A stretch of DNA of 64,000 nt from Thermoguttaceae bacterium (GCA_029975295.1 JARKPK010000083.1:1-64000), one strand, 5' to 3'; positions 30,287 through 39,611 are shown, counted from the first letter of the stretch. Program-made: numbers and translations. Notes: generated by a model from the letters alone, not told the origin.

Positions 30287-31000
30287 ATGTCAGAAACCAT
30301 CCCCATTGTTTGCCCCCATTGTTCGGCTCGGTTGAACGCCAAGGCGGCGTTGATCGGTCGGCGACGCCCCTGCCCGAAGTGCAAGAACGAAATCCTCATC
30401 GCTCCGGCGCCTGCCGCCGAGAGCGGCTCGGGCGCGGCGCAAGCGACCGTCGGCGCCGCGGCGAACAACGGGCGGTTGGGCAGTTCGGGCGAGGGCGGGC
30501 TGGCCAATCAGGTTGGCGGCGTTACGGCCGAAGGACTGCCGAGCCATCGGTTCCTGATCCGTCTGAACAGGCATCATCTCTATTACATCTGCGACCGCGC
30601 AAAGGTCTTCGCCTCGTGGGAGAACAACGGCCAGGGGTGGCAGGTTCGTGCCCAAAGCGGCATGGTCAGCGCGGTCCGCAATCAGCATCTTCTGCCTCAG
30701 CAGGGCGATTTCCGGCTTGTCGAAATCCATGCCGAGCACACGCCCGAAGGCGTGCGCCTTCGCGGACTGACCTGCTACCGGCTGGCCGACCGGTGGGCGC
30801 TGCGATCGCTCGCCCGCGGTGACGACGAAATCGTCGAAAAGATCGTCGATCACGCCGGGCTCAGTCGCGAGCAGAAGAACGCGGTTCGCGCGGCGCTCCG
30901 CGAACGCTTCATGCACGAAGTGTGGCAGCATGCCGGCCCGCTGGCCGAGTTCCTCGGCAACGCCGACTACCATTCGTACCAAGTGCTCTTCGGCAGTTGA
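30287..31000 (+). CDS. Zinc-ribbon protein with planctomycete C-domain
   Basis: A 237-residue cytosolic protein. A treble-clef type zinc ribbon is at the N-terminus: CPHC (Cys9, Cys12) and CPKC (Cys29, Cys32). A Gly/Ala/Ser-rich linker spans about 40-80. The C-terminal half (about 88-237) is globular, with LIRLNRHHLYYICDRAKVFASWENNGQGWQVRAQ and a helix-rich end SREQKNAVRAALRERFMHEVWQHA. No enzyme motif is visible. ATG 30287 begins right at the ribbon and has AAGG just upstream, so it is preferred to the longer open frame. Similar ribbon-start proteins are common in planctomycetes; the role is unknown. Confidence 0.75.
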   Translation: MSETIPIVCPHCSARLNAKAALIGRRRPCPKCKNEILIAPAPAAESGSGAAQATVGAAANNGRLGSSGEGGLANQVGGVTAEGLPSHRFLIRLNRHHLYYICDRAKVFASWENNGQGWQVRAQSGMVSAVRNQHLLPQQGDFRLVEIHAEHTPEGVRLRGLTCYRLADRWALRSLARGDDEIVEKIVDHAGLSREQKNAVRAALRERFMHEVWQHAGPLAEFLGNADYHSYQVLFGS

Positions 31001-31077
31001 CGTTCGTCCCAGCGGCCGACGCGTCTTATTCTTCCGCCGCCATTCGTTCCGCCGGCAGATCAGACGGATTCTTCCGC

Positions 31078-31094
31078 CGCCGTTTTTTACGGCG
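31078..31094. terminator. Possible hairpin between convergent genes
   Basis: CGCCGT (31078-31083), a T5 loop and ACGGCG (31089-31094) lie between the convergent zinc-ribbon and pyrophosphatase genes. The 14-bp direct repeat ATTCTTCCGCCGCC occurs at 31028-31041 and 31068-31081. It is a weak terminator candidate. Confidence 0.3.
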
Positions 31095-31294
31095 AACGGC
31101 GCAGCTCACCTTGGCCGCCGCTCTCCCGCGCCATCAGTCGCACATCGGCCCGCGCCATCCGACACAAGCGGGTCGCCGGTGACAAGAACGACAAACGGCG
31201 CGCCTTGGGGCCGAGCCCGCAAGGAGCGCCGTTGTCGATTGCGTCTCGGCTTGGGCGTCGCTAATCCGCCGCAAGCCGGTCGGGTCCCATCAGA

Positions 31295-33919
31295 CTATGC
31301 GTCGTCCAGGCTGCCGACGATTTCCCGCATTTCCGCCGTTTCGTGCTTGCTGCGCCAGACGGCCCACAGCACCAACGCCGCGCAAACGGCCGCTACCACC
31401 AAGCCGATCTTCCATTCGGTCGGCAGGTTCTTCGACCAGTTCTCCGGGCTGCCAAGAACGTCGGGGCGGATGCCCATCACGTTGTACGACAGAACCAGGC
31501 TCAGCCCCAACAGGCTGACCATGTTCATCACTTTGACCAGCGGGTTGACGGCCGGGCCGGCGGTGTCCTTCAACGGATCACCCACCGTATCGCCGGTGAC
31601 CGCGGCCTTGTGAGCCTCTGAACCTTTGCCGCCGTACACGCCGTCTTCAATCATCTTCTTGGCGTTGTCCCAAGCGCCGCCCGCGTTGGCCATGAACACG
31701 GCCAACAACTGACCGACGAGGATCATGCCGGCCAAGAAGCCGCCCAGCGCGTACGGGCCGAGCAAGAAGCCGACGAAGAACGGCGCCAAAATCGCCAACA
31801 GACCCGGGCCGATCAGCTCTTTCTGAGCGGTCGAGGTGCAAATATCGACCACGCGGCCGTAGTTGGGCTTCTTCGTGCCCGCCATGATCGCCGGATCTTT
31901 GAACTGCACGCGGCACTCTTTGACAATGTAGAACGCCGCGCGGCCCACAGCGCGAATCAACATCGAGCTAAACAGGAAGGGCACGGCGCCGCCGATCAGG
32001 AAACCGATCAGCACCAGCGGGTCGGCCACGGTCAGCTTGCCGGCGAAGAAATCGTACTGAGCCCGAGTCATCGAGCTCAACTTGTCTTCGCTGCCCACCG
32101 CGATCACCGCGATGAAGCTGGCGAACAACGAAACGGCGGCAATCACGGCCGAGCCGATGGCGATGCCCTTCGTTTCCGCCTTGGTGGTGTTGCCCACGGC
32201 GTCAAGGTCGGAAAGGATCTGCCGCGCCCGCTTGTACTTCTCTTCGCCCATCGCTTGGCGATCGTAGCCCATCTCGCCGATGCCGTTGGCGTTGTCGGCC
32301 ACCGGGCCGAACACGTCCATCGAGATCGTGTTGCCGGTGAGCGTCAACATGCCGATGCCCGCCATCGCCACGCCGTAGGCCACGAACACCGGCGGGGTGC
32401 CCAGATAGGTGAGCACCGAAAGGATGATGGCCCCCGCAATGACGAAGATTGCCGCCACCGTGCTTTCATAGCCCACGGCAAAGCCCTGGATGATGTTCGT
32501 CGCGTGACCCGTTTGGCAGGCGCGGGCGAGCGTTTTCACCGGGCTGTGCGACGTGTGCGTGTAGTAGCTGGTCACCTTGTTCAAGGCGATCGCCAGGAAC
32601 ACGCCGATCAAGCAGGTCAGCGCCGGGCGCATATCGAGGCCGGCCACACCGAAGTTGGCCCAAACGGGCAGCAATTTCGGATCATGAACCGTCACGCCGT
32701 CGCGCACGACTTCCGGAAAACCGGCCGCCGCCATCGGGTATTGCTTCAGGTATTCGTCGTCGAAGTGCAGATAGGTGAAACCAATGAGGAAGAAGCCCAC
32801 GATGGAAATGATCGAGCCGATCCAGAAACCGCGGTGAACGCTTTTCAGCGCGGTGTCCGAGGTGTCGTCGGCGCCGGCCTTGACCGTGTAGGTGCTGATG
32901 ATCGAGCCGAGCACGCCGATCGCGCGGACCAGCAACGGGAAGATCACGCCCTTGTGGCCGAAGCTGGCCAACCCCAAGATCATGGCCGCGACAATCGTCA
33001 CTTCGTAGCTCTCGAAGATGTCGGCCGCCATACCGGCGCAATCGCCCACGTTGTCGCCCACGTTGTCGGCGATCGTCGCGGCGTTGCGCGGATCGTCTTC
33101 AGGAATGCCGGCTTCGACCTTGCCCACCAGGTCGGCGCCCACGTCGGCAGCCTTCGTGTAGATGCCGCCGCCGACCCGCATGAACAGCGCCAACAACGTG
33201 CCGCCGAAGCCGAAGCCCAACAGGGCCTCGTAGGCTTGCTCGCCGTACACCAGGAAGATGCAGGTGCCGCCCAGCAGGCCCAACCCGTCGGTCAACATGC
33301 CGGTGATCGTGCCGGTGCGGTAGCCCAACTGCATCGCTTCGCCGTAGCTGCGCGTGGCGGCCGAGGCGACGCGGAGGTTGCCGATCGTGGCCAGGTTCAT
33401 GCCCACATAGCCGACCAACCACGAGAAGATCGAGCCAGCCAAAAACGCGCCGGCCCGTCCGTAGGCGAACACCGGGTCTTGGTATTTCGTCAGGTAGAGC
33501 AAGATGGTGATGAGCACGATCAACGGCCCGATCTTGCGGAATTGGGCGGCCAAGTAGGCCTTGGCGCCCTCGCGCACGGCCGCGGCGATCTCTTGCATAC
33601 GCGGGGTGCCCTGGTCGGCATCGACCACCTGTTTGACCAACATCACCGCATAAACCAACCCAGCGATGGCCACGGCGAGCACGCCGATCAGCGAGATTCG
33701 CTCCCACATCGGGTACTCGGTCAACGGCGCGAACAGATGAATGCTGTGGCCGCCGTGCGATTCCGCGGCCGGCGCCGCCGCGGCCGGCGCTGCAGTTGCC
33801 GGATCAGCCGACAGGCCGGGCAAGGCCAAAAACCCGCCGAGGAAGCACAACGCCAGAAGGCCGATAAACGCCTTCTGGGCCGTTGCGCTTCGCCACTGTT
33901 TTCTGAAGTGTCGAAACAT
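31295..33919 (-). CDS. hppA: H+-translocating membrane pyrophosphatase (K+-independent type)
   Basis: An 874-residue integral membrane enzyme that couples PPi hydrolysis to proton pumping. After a cleavable-looking first helix and an Ala-rich loop there are about 15-16 predicted membrane helices. The catalytic loop GIPEDDPRNAATIADNVGDNVGDCAGMAAD is near residues 268-297, and a second Asp-rich loop is near the C-terminus (GDTVGDPLKDTAGPA). The residue after GNTT is Lys (GNTTKA, near 575), the feature of K+-independent pumps. The start is the ATG at 33919, with AAAGGAG just upstream; an in-frame codon at 33946 was rejected. It is monocistronic. Confidence 0.97.
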   Translation of the reverse strand: MFRHFRKQWRSATAQKAFIGLLALCFLGGFLALPGLSADPATAAPAAAAPAAESHGGHSIHLFAPLTEYPMWERISLIGVLAVAIAGLVYAVMLVKQVVDADQGTPRMQEIAAAVREGAKAYLAAQFRKIGPLIVLITILLYLTKYQDPVFAYGRAGAFLAGSIFSWLVGYVGMNLATIGNLRVASAATRSYGEAMQLGYRTGTITGMLTDGLGLLGGTCIFLVYGEQAYEALLGFGFGGTLLALFMRVGGGIYTKAADVGADLVGKVEAGIPEDDPRNAATIADNVGDNVGDCAGMAADIFESYEVTIVAAMILGLASFGHKGVIFPLLVRAIGVLGSIISTYTVKAGADDTSDTALKSVHRGFWIGSIISIVGFFLIGFTYLHFDDEYLKQYPMAAAGFPEVVRDGVTVHDPKLLPVWANFGVAGLDMRPALTCLIGVFLAIALNKVTSYYTHTSHSPVKTLARACQTGHATNIIQGFAVGYESTVAAIFVIAGAIILSVLTYLGTPPVFVAYGVAMAGIGMLTLTGNTISMDVFGPVADNANGIGEMGYDRQAMGEEKYKRARQILSDLDAVGNTTKAETKGIAIGSAVIAAVSLFASFIAVIAVGSEDKLSSMTRAQYDFFAGKLTVADPLVLIGFLIGGAVPFLFSSMLIRAVGRAAFYIVKECRVQFKDPAIMAGTKKPNYGRVVDICTSTAQKELIGPGLLAILAPFFVGFLLGPYALGGFLAGMILVGQLLAVFMANAGGAWDNAKKMIEDGVYGGKGSEAHKAAVTGDTVGDPLKDTAGPAVNPLVKVMNMVSLLGLSLVLSYNVMGIRPDVLGSPENWSKNLPTEWKIGLVVAAVCAALVLWAVWRSKHETAEMREIVGSLDDA

Positions 33920-34002
33920 GCGAACTCCTTTAGGAATGAGACTCAACCTCTAATAACCATTTCACGTTGAAACAGCGTCTTGCCGCGCATACCCCCTGTG
34001 AA

Positions 34003-34018
34003 AGAACCCACGGGTTCT
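34003..34018. promoter_or_regulatory. 16-bp palindrome upstream of hppA
   Basis: AGAACCC-AC-GGGTTCT: two 7-bp arms with a 2-bp spacer, 84 nt upstream of the hppA start. The short spacer suits a dimeric repressor or activator rather than a terminator. Confidence 0.45.
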
Positions 34019-34690
34019 CGCGATCGAACGCGCCGTTTCAAAGTGCGAACCGTATAATGAAACTCCAACCCGGCGCCGATCGGTTCTCAGAAAAACAACG
34101 TCGAGAGACAAACCAACACAAGGCCGGATTTCGCCGGTCAAGTGTCTGCCGCACTCAACATTAACCTATCGGTGCATCAACGAGCCGTTCCGACCGAACG
34201 GTCCTCATTCGCTCCCCGCGAAATGTGAACAGCGCTCGGCCGAATCTTTGAACGCCGCCCAAGCCTTTTCACCCCGCTGCCAAGCCCAATGCGCAACGCT
34301 TTGCCAGGGCGCACACTCTGCGCCCGCCTCGCACCGCAGATCACTGCTACAACGCTGAGGATCGCCAGACTCGACCAATGGACCCCGGCGCTGCGGCCCA
34401 AGCGCAGATCACACTTATCGGACGCCCGTCCGCAGCCACACCAATCGCCCGAGCCTTGCCCACCAAAGCTTGCGTGTCGGCCGCCAAAGAATGAAACGGT
34501 AAGATTAGGAAAATGGGCATAGTTCGTCAAGGGTCTCGGCCCTATCCCCCCGATCGGTACCTATTAACAACAACTGCATCGGTGGTATAGGTCTTCGGCC
34601 CGGCAGGCGACACCCGCTGGCCCATTGTTCGCCCCCTGCACGATTGCGGGGCGCCCGCCCGGCGGCCGCCAGCGCCGCAGTGCCGCCGAA

Positions 34691-34725
34691 GTCGCTTATC
34701 ACACGGCCGATGTCGCTCATCACAC
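34691..34725. promoter_or_regulatory. Direct repeat GTCGCTYATCACAC, 21-bp period
   Basis: GTCGCTTATCACAC (34691-34704) and GTCGCTCATCACAC (34712-34725) differ at one base and are exactly 21 bp apart, two turns of DNA. They lie about 310-340 bp before the kinase start and look like a protein-binding site. Confidence 0.5.
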
Positions 34726-34771
34726 AACCGAACCGCCCTCGGATTTCCCCGGCACGGTTCCGCCTGGCCGC

Positions 34772-34805
34772 CCGGTTGAAAACCGGCCGTCGGGTTGAAA
34801 ACCGG
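34772..34805. promoter_or_regulatory. Tandem palindromic GGTTGAAAACCGG elements, 19-bp period
   Basis: GGTTGAAAACCGG occurs identically at 34774-34786 and 34793-34805. The first copy is a full palindrome, CCGGTT-GAA-AACCGG (34772-34786). They lie about 225-260 bp upstream of the kinase start, just downstream of the repeats at 34691-34725. Operator function is inferred. Confidence 0.5.
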
Positions 34806-35030
34806 TTGCTACCGTTGCCGTTAGGAGCTCGATTCAGTATTCTCCACTGGTACGGTCGCCCTGCTGGCTTGGGCTGTTTTGGCTGCTCTCGGCCGAAAGG
34901 CCGCAACCTCGCACGAGCGATCGGCGCCGTTGCCTACGCCCATCGAGGGGATGTCGCCGGGCGGAACGGTTGGCTAACGGACCACGAGCGCGGAGCGAAC
35001 TCGCTGGCTAAACGACACAATCGGGCTGCC

Positions 35031-37145
35031 ATGACGCGGCGTTCCCAGTCGCTGCAACAATCGCTGTCGGCCGCTCAATGGAGCGAGATCGATCGTCTTT
35101 GCGATCGTTACGAAGACGATTGGGGCCCTCATCGCAGCGGTGAATTGGCCGCATGGGTGCAGCAGGCGTCAAGCGATCTCCGCGCGGCGGCTGCCGAGGA
35201 ACTCATCGCCCTTGATCGCCAGCTGCGGTCGGCAGCGGGCTGCCCGGCCGAACCACCGTCGTACGCCGAGGCGTTGCGATTGGCGGCTCCCCCGTCGTCC
35301 GTCGCGGGCGAAGAAGCCGGCCAAACGAGCGTCGCTGTCTCCCATTCTTCGCCGAACGACGCGCACTTTTCGGCCGATTCGCTATCGACTCCCACGCCAG
35401 CAGCTAGCGCCTTGGCGGCCGAACACTCGACGCGAAGCACCGACGGCTCTGTCGGCAGTGTGTCCGCGGGCAGCCGGGCGTTTCGTCGGGCGGCTGCGAT
35501 ACCATCGCAGATCGGGCGCTACCGGATCACGGCCTACTTGAGCGGCGGCGGGCAGGGCGATGTATTCCGCGCTATTCATCCCACATTGAATCGCGAGGTG
35601 GTGATCAAATGGGGACGATGTTGCTTCGGCGACGGCTCGCCCGAAGTCGAGGCGCTGCTCCGCGAGGGCCGCATTTTGGCCCAGCTTGATCATCCCAATC
35701 TGGTCCGCGTTCACGACCTCGATTTCCACGAAGGCTGCCCATTCCTGGTGCTCGATTTCATCCCGGGCCGCAGCGTGCGCCAGCGGTGCGCCGCGGGCGA
35801 GGTCGCGCCGGCGCAAGCCGCGCGGTGGACCGCGCAGGCCGCCCGAGCGCTGGCCGAAGTCCATCGGCACGGTTTGATCCACCTCGACATCAAGCCCGAG
35901 AACATCTTGATCGACGATTCGGACGAAGCGCACGTGGTCGATTTCGGATTAGCACTAATGCCCGAACTATGGGCCGAGCAACAAGCGCTGCTGGGCTGTT
36001 TTCGGGGCACCCCGGCCTACGCCAGCCCCGAACAAGCTCGCGGGGCGGCTCAATGGGCCGACGCCCGCGCCGACGTTTTCGGCCTCGGGGCCCTGCTCTA
36101 CTGGCTGCTCACCTCGCGCACGCCTTATCAGGGCGACACCATCGACGAGGCACTCGCCCAGGCGGCCCAATGCCGCTTCGATCGCGATGCGTTGCGCGGC
36201 GTGCCGCGCGCCTTGGCCGAGATTGTGCTCCGCGCGATGAGCGCCTCGCCCGAAGATCGCCACCCTTCGGCCGACGCATTGGCCGACGACCTCGACGCCT
36301 GGATCGTTCGGCAAGCAGCCAGCGGCGATAAGCGACGACTGTTTCAGACCGCCGGGGCGCTTGCCCTTGCCGCGGCCGCGGTGATCGCTCTTGCCGCGTC
36401 GCCTTTGGGGCAGCAGGCGTGGCGTCGTTGGACGGGGACTTCGGCCATCGATCCGCAGGCCCGCCAAACCGGCATCCGCCCGCAGCCACCGCCCGCAAGC
36501 CAAAACAACGATCGCGACGGCGACAACGCCGCTTACGCTTCTCCCAATGCTAACGACGCCGCGGACAAACCAGCGGACAGTCCCCCCAGCTCGGCCGCTT
36601 TGCCGACGGAAGACTCGACGCCGGCAACGTCCCCAACCGGGCCGTCGCCAACTTCAGCGCCGCGCATCGCGCCCATGTCAACTGCCGAGTCTCCCACGGC
36701 CCAGGCTCCAACGGTGTCCTCTCCAACTGCGTCTTCGCCGGTTCTGCCTGGTGCGGGCCATTCGTCCCCTCGGCCGGCCGCCCCTTCACAAACGCCGGGC
36801 AAATCGCCGGGAGGTGTCGCCTCGGCAGAAGCAGAACGCACTCCCGCCGAGCCCGATGGTCGCCCGCCCTTGCGGTGGGATCGTCAGACCGGCGCGCTGC
36901 ATTGGGGTGATGAAGTCATCCGCCGCGTCCGGGTTTCGCAGGCCGGAAACATCGTGCGGATTCTCGACGCCTTCGAATCGCAGAAGTGGCCCAAACAAGT
37001 CGATCAACCGCTGGGCGAACAGGCCGATCGCAAAACACTGTTCGCCGCCTGCAATTCCCTGAACGAATCGCTCGGACGCATCCGCTTCCGTGTAGCCGGC
37101 GACGGCGTGGAATGGTTCGTGGTCGATCGCGCCGCGCCGCAGTGA
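35031..37145 (+). CDS. Membrane-anchored Ser/Thr protein kinase
   Basis: A 704-residue Hanks-type kinase. Residues 1-150 form the planctomycete N-terminal region (WSEIDRLCDRYEDDW, ELIALDRQLR) plus a Ser/Ala linker. The kinase domain spans about 162-425: glycine loop SGGGQGDVF, Lys in VVIKW (near 193), catalytic HLDIKPEN with Asp near 284, metal-binding DFG near 303, and TPAYASPEQARG. A single membrane helix (about 437-460) separates it from a Pro/Ser/Thr-rich outer tail and a small C-terminal domain rich in Trp/Arg (LRWDRQTGALHWGDEVIRRVRV). ATG 35031 is the first start downstream of the repeats. Downstream lies an ECF sigma gene that probably works with it. Confidence 0.93.
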   Translation: MTRRSQSLQQSLSAAQWSEIDRLCDRYEDDWGPHRSGELAAWVQQASSDLRAAAAEELIALDRQLRSAAGCPAEPPSYAEALRLAAPPSSVAGEEAGQTSVAVSHSSPNDAHFSADSLSTPTPAASALAAEHSTRSTDGSVGSVSAGSRAFRRAAAIPSQIGRYRITAYLSGGGQGDVFRAIHPTLNREVVIKWGRCCFGDGSPEVEALLREGRILAQLDHPNLVRVHDLDFHEGCPFLVLDFIPGRSVRQRCAAGEVAPAQAARWTAQAARALAEVHRHGLIHLDIKPENILIDDSDEAHVVDFGLALMPELWAEQQALLGCFRGTPAYASPEQARGAAQWADARADVFGLGALLYWLLTSRTPYQGDTIDEALAQAAQCRFDRDALRGVPRALAEIVLRAMSASPEDRHPSADALADDLDAWIVRQAASGDKRRLFQTAGALALAAAAVIALAASPLGQQAWRRWTGTSAIDPQARQTGIRPQPPPASQNNDRDGDNAAYASPNANDAADKPADSPPSSAALPTEDSTPATSPTGPSPTSAPRIAPMSTAESPTAQAPTVSSPTASSPVLPGAGHSSPRPAAPSQTPGKSPGGVASAEAERTPAEPDGRPPLRWDRQTGALHWGDEVIRRVRVSQAGNIVRILDAFESQKWPKQVDQPLGEQADRKTLFAACNSLNESLGRIRFRVAGDGVEWFVVDRAAPQ

Positions 37146-37363
37146 TCGCCGCCTATCGCGCGCCGCACATCGTTCGCCGCCGATTGGCCGGGCCGCTTTC
37201 CATCGGGCAAGCCCCGCAACGCAAGCCGCCGCAGCGCCCGCCCCGACGCAGTTGCCCCACGGGCCCGCGCGCCGATATGATCGTCGATAGGCGCGCGGTC
37301 GCGCCATCGGCGAAGCATGATTCTTCAAATGAGGCGACGGGGCCGGGCCGTTCGGGTTGTGCG

Positions 37364-37987
37364 ATGATGGGCGACACTCTCGGATCGGTTTCGCAGTGGC
37401 TTCTGAAGATTCGCAACGGCGACGAAGAGGCGGCGGCGGAACTCTGGAAAGCGTACTTCTCGCGGCTCACGTCGCTGGTCCGGGCGAGGTTGCGCGCCCG
37501 GCCCCGACGCGTGTGCGACGAAGAGGACATTGCCCTGAGCGCCTTCGACAGCTTTTTCCGAGCCGCCCGACAGGGCCGCTTTCCGAATCTGAACGATCGC
37601 CACGACCTTTGGCAAGTGCTGGTTTTGCTGGCCGTGCGGAAGACAGCATTGGCCGGGCGGCGCGAAACCCGCCGTAAACGCGGCGGCGGAAAGGTGCGCG
37701 GACACTCGGCGTTCATCAACATCGACGGGCGAACTGATCCCGATGCGCTGCTCGACGGCGTCGCTGCCGAGCCTTCGCCGGAACTGGCCGCCGTGCTGGC
37801 CGAAGACTTCTCCGCGCTTATCGTTCGGCTTAACGACGACACGCTGCAACGAATCGCCCTGTGGAAGCTCGAAGGCTACTCGAATTCGGAGATCGCCCAC
37901 CGTTTGGGCCGGCAACCGCGGACGGTTGAACGCAAGCTGCATTTGATTCGCACCATTTGGTTGGAAACCCCGGCCGAAACCGCGTGA
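37364..37987 (+). CDS. ECF RNA polymerase sigma factor, kinase-associated type
   Basis: A 207-residue group IV sigma factor. Sigma region 2 is at about 5-80 (GDEEAAAELWKAYFSRLTSLVRARLRA, then DEEDIALSAFDSFFRAARQGRF, typical of the planctomycete STK-linked ECF group). Sigma region 4 is at about 150-200, with LEGYSNSEIAHRLGRQPRTVERKLHLIR as the HTH. No anti-sigma gene adjoins. In planctomycetes such sigma genes usually precede the kinase; here it follows the kinase by 218 bp on the same strand. Start ATG 37364 (or 37367) gives the usual N-terminus. Its stop is 10 bp before the dus start, so the two are probably co-transcribed. Confidence 0.92.
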   Translation: MMGDTLGSVSQWLLKIRNGDEEAAAELWKAYFSRLTSLVRARLRARPRRVCDEEDIALSAFDSFFRAARQGRFPNLNDRHDLWQVLVLLAVRKTALAGRRETRRKRGGGKVRGHSAFINIDGRTDPDALLDGVAAEPSPELAAVLAEDFSALIVRLNDDTLQRIALWKLEGYSNSEIAHRLGRQPRTVERKLHLIRTIWLETPAETA

Positions 37988-37997
37988 ACTCGGGCAA

Positions 37998-39065
37998 ATG
38001 ATGATGGTAGAACCCTGCGACCACACGCCGTCGGCGCCTCGGCCGCTCACCATCGGCCCGATCAGCTTGGCAACGCCGCTGTTGATGGCCCCGATGGCCG
38101 GCTTTACCGACTGGGCGTTCCGCCAGGTGGTCCGTCGTGCGGGAGGCTGCGGGCTGCCGGTCACCGAGATGATCAGCGCCCGCGGCATGTTCGAAATGTT
38201 GCGGCGCGACCGCGCGCCGCCCGAACGGCTTTGGGGAGTGGCCGACGAGCCCCGCCCTTTGGCCGTGCAAATCTGGGATAACGATCCGGTGCTGCTGGCC
38301 GAGATTGCCGATCGGCTCGTCCGCCAATTCGCTCCCACCGTGATCGACTTGAACTTCGGTTGCCCGGCGCCCGACGTGGCCGGCAAGGCCGAAAGCGGCG
38401 CACACCTGCTCCGCTTTCCCGATCGCATCGGGCGGATCGTCGAACGCGTGGCGGCCGCCTGCGGCTCGACGCCCGTAACTGCCAAAGTGCGTCTCGGGCC
38501 CGACCGTCGGCAAATAACCATCCTCGACGTGGCCCAAGCCGTCGAGGGCGCCGGCGGCGCCGCGATTACGGTCCACGGGCGAACCGCGGCCGACTTCTAC
38601 CGCGGCAAGGCGGATTGGGAGTTGATCGCGCAAACCAAGTCGGTGTTGCGGCGCATTCCGCTGATCGGAAACGGAGATCTCGCTACGGCCGAAGGCATCG
38701 CGGCCGCCGCGCGCCGTTACCCGGTCGATGGCGTGATGATCGGACGGGCGGCGCTGAACGACCCCTGGCTGTTCGCCCAAGGTTGGGCCGCGCTGCGGAA
38801 CCTGCCTTGGGCCCCGCCCACCCTCGCCGATCGCCGCGACGCATTGCTGGAACACCTTCAGCTTCGACTGCTGCAATACGGACCCGACCGCGCCTTGGGC
38901 CAAATGCGAAAAGTGGCGGCTTGCTACACGCACGGCCTGCCCGGCGCCCGCGTTTTTCGACAGGGCTTGAACCAGTTGCAGTCGATCGATGAGTTCCGCT
39001 CGGCGGTCGAACGATTTTTCGCCGCGGTCCCAACCGGTGAGCCCCCGCGGGAAACCGGCAAATAG
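37998..39065 (+). CDS. dus: tRNA-dihydrouridine synthase
   Basis: A 355-residue flavoenzyme that reduces uridine to dihydrouridine in tRNA D-loops. The TIM barrel begins LMAPMAGFTDWAFR; the catalytic Cys is in LNFGCPAPDVAGK. The FMN/tRNA region contains VTAKVRLG, AITVHGRTAADFY, IPLIGNGDLATAEG and DGVMIGRAALNDPWLF. The C-terminal helical tRNA-binding domain follows to residue 355. Three Met codons at 37998, 38001 and 38004 could start it; 37998 is used. It sits 10 bp after the sigma factor stop. Which D position it modifies is not known. Confidence 0.95.
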   Translation: MMMVEPCDHTPSAPRPLTIGPISLATPLLMAPMAGFTDWAFRQVVRRAGGCGLPVTEMISARGMFEMLRRDRAPPERLWGVADEPRPLAVQIWDNDPVLLAEIADRLVRQFAPTVIDLNFGCPAPDVAGKAESGAHLLRFPDRIGRIVERVAAACGSTPVTAKVRLGPDRRQITILDVAQAVEGAGGAAITVHGRTAADFYRGKADWELIAQTKSVLRRIPLIGNGDLATAEGIAAAARRYPVDGVMIGRAALNDPWLFAQGWAALRNLPWAPPTLADRRDALLEHLQLRLLQYGPDRALGQMRKVAACYTHGLPGARVFRQGLNQLQSIDEFRSAVERFFAAVPTGEPPRETGK

Positions 39066-39611
39066 CTCGGTGCGATTCTTTGCTGCAACATAGAGCCAAG
39101 CAATCATTTAGAGCACAAGCACGCCATCGGTGGGCGACACGGGACCACTCGGCTGCCTACCCCGGCGCTCATTAATCTTCTCGGTGATCGAGCCGGAGGG
39201 CGCTCGAATCAGACCGCCTTGCGACAATCAACCCGATAAAGCGGCTTGCCGATATTGTTTTTCTCATTTTATCCTGCTACAATTACCACAAAGGCTGCTG
39301 TCGCGTTGATCCGAGCGGGTGCGAAGACCGCCGAGCGTTTGGTGCAGCAGCACGGCACGGACCGCAGTCAGCCGGCTCAGCGGTTGTTCGAAAAATACGC
39401 GGCGCCATGTTGGGTCCGTTTTCGGCGACCGTGCGAAAAATCATCGGCTGTTGGTTGGGCGCGGTCGTCAGCGGGGCAGCGATGGGCTCCGGCTGCGGGC
39501 GGTTTGGGCGGGGCGTTGGCCTGGCCTGCGCTGCCGGCCCCAACAGCCGCGTGCGTCAATAGAGCGTGATCGGTACGAGAGAGAACCGGCCGACATCGAG
39601 GAGTTGGAGCG
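39066..39611. other. suf promoter region and long leader
   Basis: No gene is supported here. The spacer contains the promoter at 39255-39283 and thus a leader of about 320 nt before the SufR-like gene. The leader is GC-rich, and I see no standard riboswitch motif in it. Confidence 0.5.
39255..39283 (+). promoter_or_regulatory. Predicted promoter of the suf cluster
   Basis: TTGTTT (39255-39260), a 17-nt spacer and TACAAT (39278-39283), with an extended -10 TG (TGCTACAAT). The surrounding AT-rich stretch stands out from the GC-rich background. It is the best sigma70-like promoter in the window and would drive the SufR-like gene and the genes that follow. Confidence 0.65.

Larger units (their letters stand above)
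33920..35030. other. Divergent regulatory region between hppA and the kinase gene
   Basis: More than 1.1 kb without a convincing gene. An open frame reaches the kinase ATG from 34644, but its sequence lacks motifs. The region carries an operator-like palindrome near hppA (34003-34018), an isolated TATAAT (34053-34058) without a -35 partner, and two sets of direct repeats (34691-34725, 34772-34805). Confidence 0.55.

Noticed and set aside
33920-33946. Upstream in-frame start for hppA
   Set aside because: AAAGGAG stands directly before the ATG at 33919, and the upstream codon has no ribosome site.
32255-33970. 571-codon open frame opposite hppA
   Set aside because: Antisense shadow of hppA with His/Arg/Gly-rich sequence and no ribosome site.
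34053-34058. TATAAT on the plus strand as the kinase promoter
   Set aside because: There is no -35 at an acceptable distance, and the gene begins almost 1 kb further on.
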